Assembly (NCBI GenBank): GCA_000431155.1
Contig: HF985661.1
Coordinates: forward strand, 118,124-175,490
Origin: Bacteroides sp. CAG:927
Lineage (GTDB): Bacteria; Bacteroidota; Bacteroidia; Bacteroidales; Muribaculaceae
Length of the DNA: 57,367 nt
Direction: 5' to 3'
The position numbers and the translations under genes were made by a program. This document shows, piece by piece, positions 7,461 through 15,454 of the stretch; the first letter of the stretch is position 1, and each line of letters starts with the position of its first letter. Under the pieces are notes generated by a model, which saw only the letters and a list, made by a program, of their open reading frames with translations, had not been told where the DNA came from and made no database searches.

Positions 7461-8329
7461 ATCACTTTTCTTTCACCGCTATCTATTTTTATAATCTTAT
7501 TTGTGGTCCCGTCAACTTCCATGTACAGGATGTCTGTCACGTTATCATCGTTGTGGTAAGGCTTGAATTTAACCTCGAATGAATACTTTTCCAACGGAAG
7601 TCCTGTAAAGCCGTCTTGAGGTTCTATTCTGATTGTCTTATAGGCGTGCCGAAAGTTGGCATCATCTGAAACAATCGGGAAAGTCGCTGCAGATAGTTCT
7701 TCGGCAAGCTCTTTGGAGCAATACTGCTCATATAGTCTTTTTAAGTCGCCCGATGATGCGCCGACTGCTCTTTCGTTCAGATACAGAGCCATAAAGTCGG
7801 CAATGTATGTATTCCCATCAACTCCAATTTCATACTCAAGGACTATGATATTTGATGTGCCGTCGGGAAGAATCTGATACAGCATATTCCAGCCGTCGTC
7901 CGTGTCAGGGAGGAAGCAGCCAAACGATAAGTAGATGGCTGAATCCGATACCCAAAAAATTTCACCGTCCCATTGCATGATATATTCACCCTCGTTGCCG
8001 ACCACATCTTTTGTCCGTATTTCCTTGTCGGAGTACACAATATTTCGGTCATAGGACATGGTCAGAAAGACGGAGGAATCTTTCACTGCCCAGTCATGTC
8101 GCCCAACTACAATATCATTGGAATCTTTAGTCGCTTTGATAGTCCAGTGCCCTATAACGGTATCTTCGATTATCCGGCCTCTGATAACATCAGCGATATT
8201 TTCAGTTACAGAATCTTCTATCGTTTGCACCTGTGTGATGTTGTCGCCGGATTTATTTCCTCCGTTGCATGCAGTAATTAAAGAAGATGCTATAATCGTT
8301 AGGAACGTAATACTAATCAAAATTTTCAT
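7457..8329 (-). CDS. Lipoprotein of unknown function
   Basis: The 290-aa protein has a signal peptide with lipobox SLITAC (Cys21), then an acidic spacer GGNKSGDN and a beta-rich domain. It lies 4 nt downstream of the 357-aa lipoprotein gene and overlaps the next gene by 4 nt. Residues such as GHWTIKATKDSNDIVVGRHDW and the repeated short beta strands give no recognisable family. The operon arrangement suggests the two lipoproteins and the cytoplasmic protein work together at the envelope. Confidence 0.6.
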   Translation of the reverse strand: MKILISITFLTIIASSLITACNGGNKSGDNITQVQTIEDSVTENIADVIRGRIIEDTVIGHWTIKATKDSNDIVVGRHDWAVKDSSVFLTMSYDRNIVYSDKEIRTKDVVGNEGEYIMQWDGEIFWVSDSAIYLSFGCFLPDTDDGWNMLYQILPDGTSNIIVLEYEIGVDGNTYIADFMALYLNERAVGASSGDLKRLYEQYCSKELAEELSAATFPIVSDDANFRHAYKTIRIEPQDGFTGLPLEKYSFEVKFKPYHNDDNVTDILYMEVDGTTNKIIKIDSGERKVI

Positions 8330-8333
8330 AACA

Positions 8334-9407
8334 TCAATCTTTTGACAACCATAATTCCGTCATTCTCTTATAGTATGCCCGCATTGCCGGATTGTCGAGT
8401 CTGGCGATAGCTGCATCAATGTTTTTGCGGGATTGGGGGGTATATGTGTAGTGGAATCCAAGAGGCATCGTCAGGGACAGAGATTTATAGTCACGATTTT
8501 CGTAAATATATCTCAAAACCTTTTCCGACTGTGGCATGAATACGTAATTAAAAAAGTTGAAAATGAATGATTCTGCCGTAGCTGCATCAACACTATTTCC
8601 CAGACTATCCCATTGTTCAAGCACGGTTTCATCAGAATAAGGATAGCGGGTAAGTATCTGTATCTTTCTAACCTGGTCCCATTCCTCTTTGCTGTCTGAG
8701 CCGCTCCATAGTCTGAATACGCCTTCCTCATACGTTTCAGCCTCAGGCGAAGTTATTACTATTTTGCCGTTCCGCTCTATGTTACAGCACATTGAAACCG
8801 TTTCAGAGTATGTGGTCGTGTCCTCGTCGGTATTGATGTTATGTTCTATTTCTTTGTATTCATAGTTGTATGTAAATTCATGGTCTGCGATAAAATATAT
8901 CAAAGTATGCTCGGCGCATATTAACTCTGTTGAGTCTGACGGATTATCTAATAAATCCGACTTATCCCAATAGCTCCCTGCATACATTGCGTCAATCAGA
9001 ACTCCGTCAATATTGTATGTCGCAATATATAATACATCTTCATCGCTGAACAGATATTTATATTGGCATAATACTACATTATCATTTATTTGCCTGATTG
9101 ATACAAGATATACCGATGCGGTATCGGACAGGTTAAAGTCTGAAGTGATTACACCTTTGAGCAACGCCCCTTGCTCTTTTGTGGTAAGAAGATAATCTCT
9201 GTCAGATGGAGCCGGCAAAGAATCACATTTCGCGATTAGTGATTCATATTCAATGCCGAGTTTCCTTAGGAATTCAAATGATTTGCTATCGTATATCTCT
9301 GTAATAGAATCATGCTTATTGTCATTTGATGGCGATGTATTGCTTTTGCCCTTGCACGATATACACAAAGTCAATAATGCTATTATTATCAAAAGTAAAT
9401 ATTTCAT
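8334..9407 (-). CDS. Lipoprotein of unknown function, first gene of cargo operon
   Basis: The 357-aa protein has a signal peptide with lipobox TLCISC (Cys18), a Ser/Asn-rich spacer, and a mixed alpha/beta body. The C-terminal helical segment reads RKNIDAAIARLDNPAMRAYY. The start at 9407 is supported by an unusually strong Shine-Dalgarno sequence, AAGGAGG, 6 nt upstream, which is rare in this phylum. A -7 box at 9518-9525 could drive the three-gene operon. No family is recognised; it is probable cargo of the mobilizable element. Confidence 0.6.
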   Translation of the reverse strand: MKYLLLIIIALLTLCISCKGKSNTSPSNDNKHDSITEIYDSKSFEFLRKLGIEYESLIAKCDSLPAPSDRDYLLTTKEQGALLKGVITSDFNLSDTASVYLVSIRQINDNVVLCQYKYLFSDEDVLYIATYNIDGVLIDAMYAGSYWDKSDLLDNPSDSTELICAEHTLIYFIADHEFTYNYEYKEIEHNINTDEDTTTYSETVSMCCNIERNGKIVITSPEAETYEEGVFRLWSGSDSKEEWDQVRKIQILTRYPYSDETVLEQWDSLGNSVDAATAESFIFNFFNYVFMPQSEKVLRYIYENRDYKSLSLTMPLGFHYTYTPQSRKNIDAAIARLDNPAMRAYYKRMTELWLSKD

Positions 9408-9413
9408 CGCTTG

Positions 9414-9421
9414 CCTCCTTT
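9414..9421 (-). promoter_or_regulatory. Strong Shine-Dalgarno site before the lipoprotein operon
   Basis: On the minus strand AAAGGAGG precedes the ATG at 9407 by 6 nt. Bacteroidetes genes mostly lack such sites, so it both fixes the start and suggests a foreign origin or high expression. Confidence 0.75.
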
Positions 9422-9517
9422 CAGGCAGAACAAGAACGATAGACTTTGCGCCCAGAGGTTACTGGAGAGAGCAAAGCCAACACACAGAATCAATATCTTA
9501 TAGAGTGTTGCCATACG

Positions 9518-9525
9518 CAAAGTTA
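9518..9525 (-). promoter_or_regulatory. -7 box TAACTTTG for the lipoprotein operon
   Basis: TAACTTTG on the minus strand matches the Bacteroidetes -7 consensus TAnnTTTG. It lies about 110 nt upstream of the 9407 start. I see no good TTTG -33 element at the usual 19-21 nt spacing. Confidence 0.45.
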
Positions 9526-9766
9526 CTACAAAATGCTGGAATAACCTCGAAAAATGGGAGAAATGACGCTAAATGACTTAACATCAAAGTCGTTACGGTG
9601 TCAAATGAGGACAAACCGAAAAAGCGGAAAATGCAAGGAAAAGCAGAATATTGCAGGAGAACGGTTTGCAAATCATTACCCAAGAAGATGTAAGATTTAA
9701 CACATGTAGGACGCTATTTCACCGTTTGTCACTGTTTTGCATAGCAAGGTTTAACTCGTTGATATT

Positions 9767-9774
9767 TAACTTTG
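9767..9774 (+). promoter_or_regulatory. -7 box TAACTTTG of a lost integrase gene
   Basis: TAACTTTG lies 15 nt upstream of the ATG at 9790, whose first codons read MARSTFKVL. That is the usual start of Bacteroidetes tyrosine recombinases. The promoter now leads into a relaxase tail and the 344-aa gene. Confidence 0.5.
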
Positions 9775-9789
9775 CAAACAAAAACGAGT

Positions 9790-9958
9790 ATGGCAAGAAG
9801 TACATTCAAAGTGCTCGGCGGACATAGGCGAGAGCGTCGGGCAATTCATAGGGGGACTGTTCCAGCCGGGCCCCGCATACGACCCGGAGGAAGAACGCCT
9901 GGCATGGGAACTCGCGCATCCCAAGAAAAAGAAACCTAATCGTGGAATCAAAAGATAA
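9790..9958 (+). pseudogene. Scar: integrase 5' end joined to a relaxase C-terminal tail
   Basis: The ATG at 9790 opens MARSTFKVL, a standard N-terminus of Bacteroidetes integrases. After about nine codons the DNA switches to relaxase sequence. From 9815, in another frame, it reads SADIGESVGQFIGGLFQPG, then a DPEEERLAWEL block, and stops at 9956-9958 with a basic KKKKPNRGIKR end. This parallels the GPGFDPEEQ...KRKSRKI tail of relaxase copy 2. The junction sequence CGGCGGACATAGGCGA (9816-9831) is identical to 2107-2122, the last codons of relaxase copy 1. A deletion or recombination between the two regions is the simplest explanation. Confidence 0.7.
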
Positions 9959-9963
9959 TAGTC

Positions 9964-10998
9964 ATGGCAAAGAAAGATGAAGTTCAAGGCGTACAGTGTG
10001 AGAACGCCGACATCGAGATACTGCGCCGTCAGTTGGCGCGTCTTGAAAATACTCTCACCGAGAAGTTTACCGAGGTCAAAGAACAAATTGGCAATATTCC
10101 GCCACAACAGCCCTTGTTTCCCCCTCCGGCGGAGCCGTTGCCGCAAGAGCCGATAGAGGTCAGTCTTCCTGACAACCTCGCAAAGAGTGACGACATAAAG
10201 GCTCTGGCAGGAATGATACAGACATTGAACGGCACCGTCGCGCTTGTCGTGCAGGGTCTGGCCGACATTCAGACTGCGTTTGCCGCAATGCCAAAGCCTG
10301 ATGTTCAGTCCATAGCCGAGAAAGTGGCGAAGGAAACCGCAAGGGAGGTCGTTGACAATCTCACTCCGAAGATTGACGATTCGACAGCCAAGGCTATGCG
10401 CCACGGAGTTATGAACGCTCCGGGAATCAGCCTTGATGATGCCGCGAGCATACATCAGACGCTGAAAGAGACAAACAAGAGATTTGTCACGCAAAAGGAT
10501 TATGCCAGACTCCTGAAAGTCAACCGCAATCTCATCATCGCTGTAATGGTCCTGTTCAACATTGCGTGTTTACTCGGCTGGGGTGCTAAAGAACTCCGGG
10601 AGGAACGCAACGAACTCATGCGTGTCGAGTGGCTCTATCGTGGCTTGCGGTCAATGTTAAACCCCAAAGATACCGCTTCCATAAACAGCATGGAGCAGAA
10701 GATACTGTATGGCACCGACGAGCAGCGCGAGAGTTGGCAGACAACCATAATGGAACATGAGGCAAAGGGAATCCCGTTCCGTCATTTTCAGCCGCATGAC
10801 GACTGGAAGCCGGAGCCGCCTAAACCGCAGCCTGAGGAAACAAAACCTGCCAAAGAAACGGAGATTGACAGATGGCCGCTGCCGCATCAGCGTAAATCAA
10901 GGTTGACACCCGGCGAAATCCAAGCAATAAAGGATATGAGAGCCAGCCCCAACATCCCCGAGGACGCCAAACCGGAACTACCCGAAGGCTACGAATAA
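9964..10998 (+). CDS. Coiled-coil single-pass membrane protein, paralogue of 4277-5029
   Basis: The 344-aa protein has an N-terminal coiled coil (about residues 15-45, DIEILRRQLARLENTLTEKF), a Pro-rich linker and the motif VSLPDNLAK. A long helical region follows, then one transmembrane helix at about 189-207 (LIIAVMVLFNIACLLGWGA), EWLYRGLRSML, and a Pro/Lys/Glu-rich tail (PEPPKPQPEETKPAKE). Shared blocks with the 250-aa protein show they are paralogues, each placed directly after a relaxase or relaxase tail. It starts 5 nt after the relaxase-tail stop. It probably belonged to module 1 before rearrangement; the function is inferred only from that position. Confidence 0.7.
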   Translation: MAKKDEVQGVQCENADIEILRRQLARLENTLTEKFTEVKEQIGNIPPQQPLFPPPAEPLPQEPIEVSLPDNLAKSDDIKALAGMIQTLNGTVALVVQGLADIQTAFAAMPKPDVQSIAEKVAKETAREVVDNLTPKIDDSTAKAMRHGVMNAPGISLDDAASIHQTLKETNKRFVTQKDYARLLKVNRNLIIAVMVLFNIACLLGWGAKELREERNELMRVEWLYRGLRSMLNPKDTASINSMEQKILYGTDEQRESWQTTIMEHEAKGIPFRHFQPHDDWKPEPPKPQPEETKPAKETEIDRWPLPHQRKSRLTPGEIQAIKDMRASPNIPEDAKPELPEGYE

Positions 10999-11030
10999 TA
11001 TCCCCTGAGCAATAGTTCACAATCCCTAAC

Positions 11031-11075
11031 GACAGACAACCCCGACATCACTGCCGAGGTTGCCTGTCTTTGTCT
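11031..11075 (+). terminator. Terminator after the 344-aa gene
   Basis: GACAGACAACC (11031-11041) pairs with GGTTGCCTGTC (11058-11068) with one mismatch. TTTGTCT follows. It sits 32 nt after the stop at 10998, in the gap before the convergent lipoprotein gene. Confidence 0.65.
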
Positions 11076-11121
11076 ATGTATGATTAAGCTGTTTCTTACT
11101 CACATAACATTTCAGTATCTG

Positions 11122-11403
11122 TCAGTTGTGCATGGTTGTATCACGCTTTACTGAATTTGTATTGTGCTCTTTCTTTACACTTTTGTGAAGTTCTTTTTGC
11201 TCTTTCTGAAACTCTGCCTTTTCGCGGAGATATTCTTTTTTCATGTCGGAATACTCTCGGCGCAGTTCGGCCTGTTCTTCGGCTAATTCTACCTGTTCGC
11301 GCTCAAATTCAGCTTGTTCTGTTTCGTAATCCGAATCGGTGTTACTGCAAGAGATGAGGCATACCGCCATCATTGCGAATATTATTATAAGTATTGCTTT
11401 CAT
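11122..11403 (-). CDS. Small coiled-coil lipoprotein
   Basis: The 93-aa protein has signal peptide MKAILIIIFAMMAVCLISC with a LISC lipobox at Cys19. The mature part is almost entirely Glu/Gln/Lys-rich and forms a heptad-like coiled coil (EFEREQVELAEEQAELRREY). It starts 1 nt after the stop of the outer-membrane receptor gene, so it is translated from the same mRNA. A periplasmic or outer-membrane scaffold role linked to the receptor is possible. No family is recognised. Confidence 0.65.
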   Translation of the reverse strand: MKAILIIIFAMMAVCLISCSNTDSDYETEQAEFEREQVELAEEQAELRREYSDMKKEYLREKAEFQKEQKELHKSVKKEHNTNSVKRDTTMHN

Positions 11404-11404
11404 G

Positions 11405-13468
11405 TCATTTATTGTCTTTGGTTTCGTGATAATCCTGAATACCGTCCACTACGTTTACATCCACCTTCTTACCTCCGGAGAAGTTCCATGTAAGCGAGAA
11501 TCCGACATACTGTACGGGGGAGGTGTACTTATATGACACCTTGTTCGCTCCGGCTTGTCGGTCGAGCTTGCGACGGTTGCCTAATGGGGTAAAGTCCAAT
11601 GCGACTTGAAGATTATCGCCAAGAAATGTCTTGTAAATCTGCCCGTTCACATTGTAAACAGCATGGTATGTGCGGTCGAGAGTGCGATAGGTTGGCTCGA
11701 AATTGGCATTTAACATGCCGCCCCAGCCGTGACCGAATCGGAAATTGTTGTTGAAATAGAAATATTCCTTGAAGCGTGTCTTGTTATAATGTATTCCGTC
11801 AAGCTTTGTGTTCTCGGGAGTGATTTCAATTCGTCCTGAAAGTTTGAAACGCCACCATTTAGTTGGTGCTTCCATCCACTCAGCACCGAAGCCCCAGACA
11901 CCTTGACCGTTTATATTCACTGGCTTGGTATAGAACACATCGGGCGTTTCCTCACTCTGGAATGTCTGCCAATAGATTCGGTCGTGAGAATGTGCGTATA
12001 GAGCCGTAAGGTTTATCTTGTTTCGGAGCAGAGATAGTCCAGCCATAACGATGTCTGCCGACTGAGCTTTCAAATCAGGATTGCCTACTGTATAGTTGTA
12101 AGTATCGCTCCAATTGATTACCGATGATATGGCTGTGTATGGGATATCACTGAGAGTTCGTTTATAACTGAACATGAGGGCGTGATCCATTTTCGAGCCG
12201 AAAGGCATCATTACCTGTACGGTCGGATTTATTGACCATTGGGTATTTGTACTTTTTTTGTCGACGGAACAGTTTTCGTAGGAAATGCGATTGAGCTGCC
12301 AGTTGACACCGGCACTGTATTTGAGTTTCCAAAACCTTCCTTGTGCAGAGGCATAGACTATAGGTGTGAATCCGGATGTCTTGGTTGGAATGTCGCTTGT
12401 CTCAAAACGGTCATTTTCAACGATATCGGTCGGCGTGTATTTTGAGGATATGAATTGCGCTGAAGCTCCGAATTTCCATACGAGAGAGCGACTACGTGGG
12501 TATATGAAATCTGCTTTGAATTTCCAAAGGTTAAGATTGTTGGTTTCTTCTATGGAGGCAGTCTTTTCCGAATTAAAGAAATAGCTACTGTTGTTGCGGC
12601 TATGACGGTTCAGGTAGTCTGCGGTTAGTTCCATTTGAGAGCCACGAGAGGAAAGCGGTTGTGAGAACCGAAGTGTCCCTTCCTGTAGTACAATATTTTC
12701 ACGACTGCTGACTGATGAAACCAAACCTTCATTGTCTGATACAGATGACGGACGTGGACGAAACAAAGATACCAGATAGCTGCCTCCGAGTTGAGCGCCG
12801 GAGTTGAACTGCTGCGTTAGGCTAAGACGGTTTCTGAAATCGAAGCCGTGAGATTTGGATGACTCTGTGAGAAATGTATGAAGGTTGTCACCTGTCATTG
12901 TCTGTTCTGAATTGTCCTCAACCTTGGTTGCCCCGGCATAAAGGTTGTCATACACGCTTAACCCCTTATATCGGTAGTTTATCATGCCACTGATTCCTTC
13001 GTTTCCGAACCCACAGCTTCTGTACCAGTCGGCATTTGCAGAGATACTGCCATAATAACCACCCTCCGGAGGACGGCGGAGCGTGATCATTATTGTACCT
13101 CCGCTGAGCGATGCGTTTTGGTCGGATCCGGCCAGATATTTTACTTGAACCTTGTCAATCATCTCACCAGGAATGTTGTTTAACTCCGATAGGTCGGAGA
13201 GCTTCACGCCGTCAACATAAATTTCGCTTGCAGCGAGGCCGTTGATTTTGAAGTTACCGTTCTCTCGTGAAATATTGGGCAGAAAAGTAAGCACATCGAC
13301 CGCCGGTTTACCTTTCGTAATATCAGTTCCCCGTAGATTGGTGGTGTAACCTTCGGCGTTATTTGTGGTTCGGGAAGCAATAACTGTTACTTCCTGAAGC
13401 TGACGCTCTTTTTGTGCGAGTACCGCCATTGGCAGTAATGCGCAGAAAATTATAAGTATTGTTCTCAT
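11405..13468 (-). CDS. TonB-dependent-receptor-like outer-membrane beta-barrel protein
   Basis: The 687-aa protein has a signal peptide ending LPMAVLAQ. Residues 25 to about 130 form a plug-like domain (LQEVTVIASR near the N-terminus, then YVDGVKL and QNASLSGGTIMITLRR). The rest is a long barrel with alternating aromatic strands. It lacks the carboxypeptidase-like extension of SusC proteins and has no SusD partner. The family transports or binds ligands at the outer membrane, and many members depend on TonB; the ligand is unknown. The -7 box at 13494-13501 and the left operator arm at 13521-13540 lie just upstream, so it is under the divergent control region. Confidence 0.8.
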   Translation of the reverse strand: MRTILIIFCALLPMAVLAQKERQLQEVTVIASRTTNNAEGYTTNLRGTDITKGKPAVDVLTFLPNISRENGNFKINGLAASEIYVDGVKLSDLSELNNIPGEMIDKVQVKYLAGSDQNASLSGGTIMITLRRPPEGGYYGSISANADWYRSCGFGNEGISGMINYRYKGLSVYDNLYAGATKVEDNSEQTMTGDNLHTFLTESSKSHGFDFRNRLSLTQQFNSGAQLGGSYLVSLFRPRPSSVSDNEGLVSSVSSRENIVLQEGTLRFSQPLSSRGSQMELTADYLNRHSRNNSSYFFNSEKTASIEETNNLNLWKFKADFIYPRSRSLVWKFGASAQFISSKYTPTDIVENDRFETSDIPTKTSGFTPIVYASAQGRFWKLKYSAGVNWQLNRISYENCSVDKKSTNTQWSINPTVQVMMPFGSKMDHALMFSYKRTLSDIPYTAISSVINWSDTYNYTVGNPDLKAQSADIVMAGLSLLRNKINLTALYAHSHDRIYWQTFQSEETPDVFYTKPVNINGQGVWGFGAEWMEAPTKWWRFKLSGRIEITPENTKLDGIHYNKTRFKEYFYFNNNFRFGHGWGGMLNANFEPTYRTLDRTYHAVYNVNGQIYKTFLGDNLQVALDFTPLGNRRKLDRQAGANKVSYKYTSPVQYVGFSLTWNFSGGKKVDVNVVDGIQDYHETKDNK

Positions 13469-13493
13469 CTGTGAATGATTTTAATTTCTGATG

Positions 13494-13501
13494 CAAAGTT
13501 A
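13494..13501 (-). promoter_or_regulatory. -7 box TAACTTTG for the outer-membrane protein operon
   Basis: The box is 25 nt upstream of the start at 13468. The left operator arm begins 19 nt farther upstream, in the place where a -33 TTTG element would normally sit. Confidence 0.6.
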
Positions 13502-13520
13502 TAGCCGCTGAAATTTTCTT

Positions 13521-13580
13521 GCCATACCCAAAAGGGTACGATTGCGCCTCGGAGCGAAAACGTACCCTTTTGGGTATGGC
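13521..13580. promoter_or_regulatory. Symmetric divergent operator, two TACCC-N4-GGGTA sites
   Basis: Perfect 20-bp inverted repeats occupy 13521-13540 and 13561-13580, separated by 20 bp. Each arm is itself an inverted repeat: TACCCAAAAGGGTA (13525-13538) and TACCCTTTTGGGTA (13563-13576), with centres 38 bp apart. Each arm ends exactly 19 bp from the -7 box of the gene it faces (13501 and 13600). This geometry places the regulator on the -33 region of both promoters. The PAS-LuxR protein encoded at 14153-14908 is the closest candidate regulator, but the link is inference. Confidence 0.8.
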
Positions 13581-13599
13581 ATAGCGATTGGGATAGCCT

Positions 13600-13607
13600 T
13601 AATTTTG
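13600..13607 (+). promoter_or_regulatory. -7 box TAATTTTG for the 177-aa gene
   Basis: This matches TAnnTTTG and lies 20 nt upstream of the ATG at 13628. The right operator arm ends 19 nt before it. Confidence 0.6.
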
Positions 13608-13627
13608 CAGAGTAAAAAATAACGAAT

Positions 13628-14161
13628 ATGACAAGCGAGGAAAAACGCCTTATCACAGACTGCCGGGTTATGATTATCGGCGCATCGGATTTTATAGACA
13701 ATGTAAAGGCGAAGCTTCACAGATCCGGCTTCAAGTCTATAAATATTGTGTCGGGGAACGATGTCCGGTCGGAAATTGGGCCCGTGGATATAATAGCCGA
13801 ATATGCGGGCGAAGCCTGTACCCATGTCAAGGGTAATGCCGCCATACCGATAATATATCCTTTTGATTTTGTTGACGGAGCCGGTGCAATAGTAGTGATG
13901 CCGGGCGATGACAACGAATTGCACGGCAAGGCAAATGCGCGTCTTTGGGTTGCCGAGTATATGGCCGGGTATTGCGCTTTTTGGAATATGGAGGGTTGCG
14001 ACTGGTTACAGTCCGCTCTGCTGGCGATAAGAAAGGGCAGGACGAGCGAGGCGGCACAACGGACAGCGGCGCATATCTGCGCACGGATAGCCGCCAACAT
14101 CGCCGTCGGCCGCGAGGTGAAGCATTTTCCGAGATTCTATCTCTGCAAGAACTTAGAGTAG
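13628..14161 (+). CDS. Rossmann-like protein of unknown function, divergent from the receptor
   Basis: The 177-aa cytoplasmic protein begins with an alpha/beta unit, CRVMIIGASDFIDNVKAKL, that resembles a Rossmann strand-helix. A second strand follows (INIVSGNDVRSEIGPVDII), and the C-terminal part is helical and Ala/Arg-rich. It is not a canonical ThiF or dehydrogenase, because the glycine loop is degenerate. Transcription should start from the -7 box at 13600-13607 under the shared operator. The 3' end overlaps the convergent LuxR gene by 9 nt. Coregulation with the outer-membrane protein suggests an associated function, but none can be assigned. Confidence 0.6.
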   Translation: MTSEEKRLITDCRVMIIGASDFIDNVKAKLHRSGFKSINIVSGNDVRSEIGPVDIIAEYAGEACTHVKGNAAIPIIYPFDFVDGAGAIVVMPGDDNELHGKANARLWVAEYMAGYCAFWNMEGCDWLQSALLAIRKGRTSEAAQRTAAHICARIAANIAVGREVKHFPRFYLCKNLE

Positions 14162-14908
14162 CTTGTTGTTGGTTGCAGCCACTATCGCCTCCGAGATGTT
14201 GCGCACCTCAAGTTTCTCGAATATACGCTTACGGTATTTCTTGATGGTGTCGGGCGAGAGGCATATTTTGTCGGCAATCTCCGACATGGTATAGCCCTGA
14301 ATGGATAAGGTCAGCACCGATTTCTCTCCGTCAGATAGCGTTGGCATCTGCCGTCTGTTCCAGCGACGGGAGCTGATATTGTATTCAAAAAATACCGATG
14401 TGCCTGTCCGGTGCATCTCGATATGACCGGCATCGGTATGTGTGGCAGCCGACACGACACACAGCGCAAGCCATATCCTGCCGTCGGAGGTGAGGGCAAG
14501 CGGCGTCAGTTTGTGGTTGACAAGGATTTTCTTTCCCTCGTTGAGAATGTGGAAGTCGTAGGAGATATACCAGTCCTTACGCTCATCGACCGGGATATCG
14601 TTGTAGAAAGCGAATCCGGCTTTGTTGAGCGTCAGAAGCATCGGCTGCTCATCTTCCGGCACATAGCCGAGATAGAAACGATAGCCCAGCTCCTTCATCT
14701 GTTCCGGCGACAGTCCGCACAGGAACATCGGATTGGGCGACACATACAGGAAGTTCTGCCTGAAATAGTCGATGATATAGACACTCTGATAAGACGAGCG
14801 CGAAAACGCCTCAGCCGAGCGGATATATTCATCCACGCGGCTGTAATCAAGCTCCTCCGGGAGTCTGATCTCATTGTCGGGTATAAAAAATTCGTCTGGC
14901 GCTTTCAT
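14153..14908 (-). CDS. PAS-type sensor with LuxR C-terminal DNA-binding domain
   Basis: The 251-aa protein has an N-terminal PAS-like region (about residues 20-130, with YVSPNPMFLCGLSPEQMKEL) and a C-terminal LuxR/GerE helix-turn-helix (about 190-245, LSDGEKSVLTLSIQGYTMSE then LSPDTIKKYRKRIFEKLEV). It probably senses a cytoplasmic ligand or redox state and binds DNA. The frame is open to 14986, but a -7 box TAATTTTG (minus strand, 14929-14936) lies between that point and ATG 14908, so 14908 is preferred. It is the closest candidate to bind the symmetric operator 0.6 kb away. Confidence 0.8.
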   Translation of the reverse strand: MKAPDEFFIPDNEIRLPEELDYSRVDEYIRSAEAFSRSSYQSVYIIDYFRQNFLYVSPNPMFLCGLSPEQMKELGYRFYLGYVPEDEQPMLLTLNKAGFAFYNDIPVDERKDWYISYDFHILNEGKKILVNHKLTPLALTSDGRIWLALCVVSAATHTDAGHIEMHRTGTSVFFEYNISSRRWNRRQMPTLSDGEKSVLTLSIQGYTMSEIADKICLSPDTIKKYRKRIFEKLEVRNISEAIVAATNNKLL

Positions 14909-14928
14909 TACGTTAGTCTTTCTGTATG

Positions 14929-14936
14929 CAAAATTA
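14929..14936 (-). promoter_or_regulatory. -7 box TAATTTTG for the LuxR-type regulator
   Basis: The box lies 20 nt upstream of ATG 14908 and inside the longer open frame, so it decides the start. Confidence 0.5.
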
Positions 14937-15101
14937 CCAAAAATCAGCGACACGCCGACAATCCTTACCTGATTATCTTTTCCCAAAGCCCTGCTTTGCC
15001 TTAAATTGATCTATCTCATATTCGTTTGGTTCGGTTCGGGCTTTATATATGCCCGACTAAACTAATCCCATCTATATAGGCATACATCAGATACAGATAA
15101 A

Positions 15102-15425
15102 TCATTTTTTATCGCGTCTGTCCCCGGTAATATAATCGTGATTCACACGATAGACAAGGGCTGTCACAATGATGACAAATATGATTGCCAATACTCCGGC
15201 ACAGCCGCGCATAAAGTACCATAATTGCCAAGACACCTTATCCACAAGGAATATCATACTGATTAGAATGGCAATAGCTACTCCGATAACGCAAAGCGCT
15301 ATATGCTTTAATCTTAAATTTGCCGGCGTATTATATAGCCTTTTAAGTTCTTCCCTGTCCATATAATATCTTTTAGAGTAGTCTTTAATATTATCTTTTT
15401 GGAATACATTACGCCATAAGCTCAA
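15102..15425 (-). CDS. Small two-helix membrane protein
   Basis: The 107-aa protein has a charged N-terminal segment (KDYSKRYYMDREELKRLYN), then two transmembrane helices at about residues 41-61 (IALCVIGVAIAILISMIFL) and 72-92 (GCAGVLAIIFVIIVTALVY), and a short charged tail. No family is recognised. It stands alone between the regulator and the DUF1016 nuclease, on the same strand as the latter and 29 nt downstream of nothing obvious. A hairpin TCGGGC/GCCCGA lies near 15038-15058 but lacks a T-run. Confidence 0.5.
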   Translation of the reverse strand: MSLWRNVFQKDNIKDYSKRYYMDREELKRLYNTPANLRLKHIALCVIGVAIAILISMIFLVDKVSWQLWYFMRGCAGVLAIIFVIIVTALVYRVNHDYITGDRRDKK

Positions 15426-15454
15426 AATGCGGATAATGCAGAAAATGCAAGGTT

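Noticed and set aside
9498..9683. 61-aa minus-strand ORF before the lipoprotein operon
   Set aside because: It overlaps the candidate promoter region and shows no homologous copy or family feature.
9766..10494. 242-aa minus-strand ORF over the 344-aa gene
   Set aside because: It has no start context and no sensible domain; the plus-strand gene has a clear paralogue at 4277-5029.
15036..15058. Terminator for the 107-aa membrane protein gene
   Set aside because: The hairpin TCGGGC/GCCCGA lacks a T-run on the minus strand, so it is only a weak candidate.
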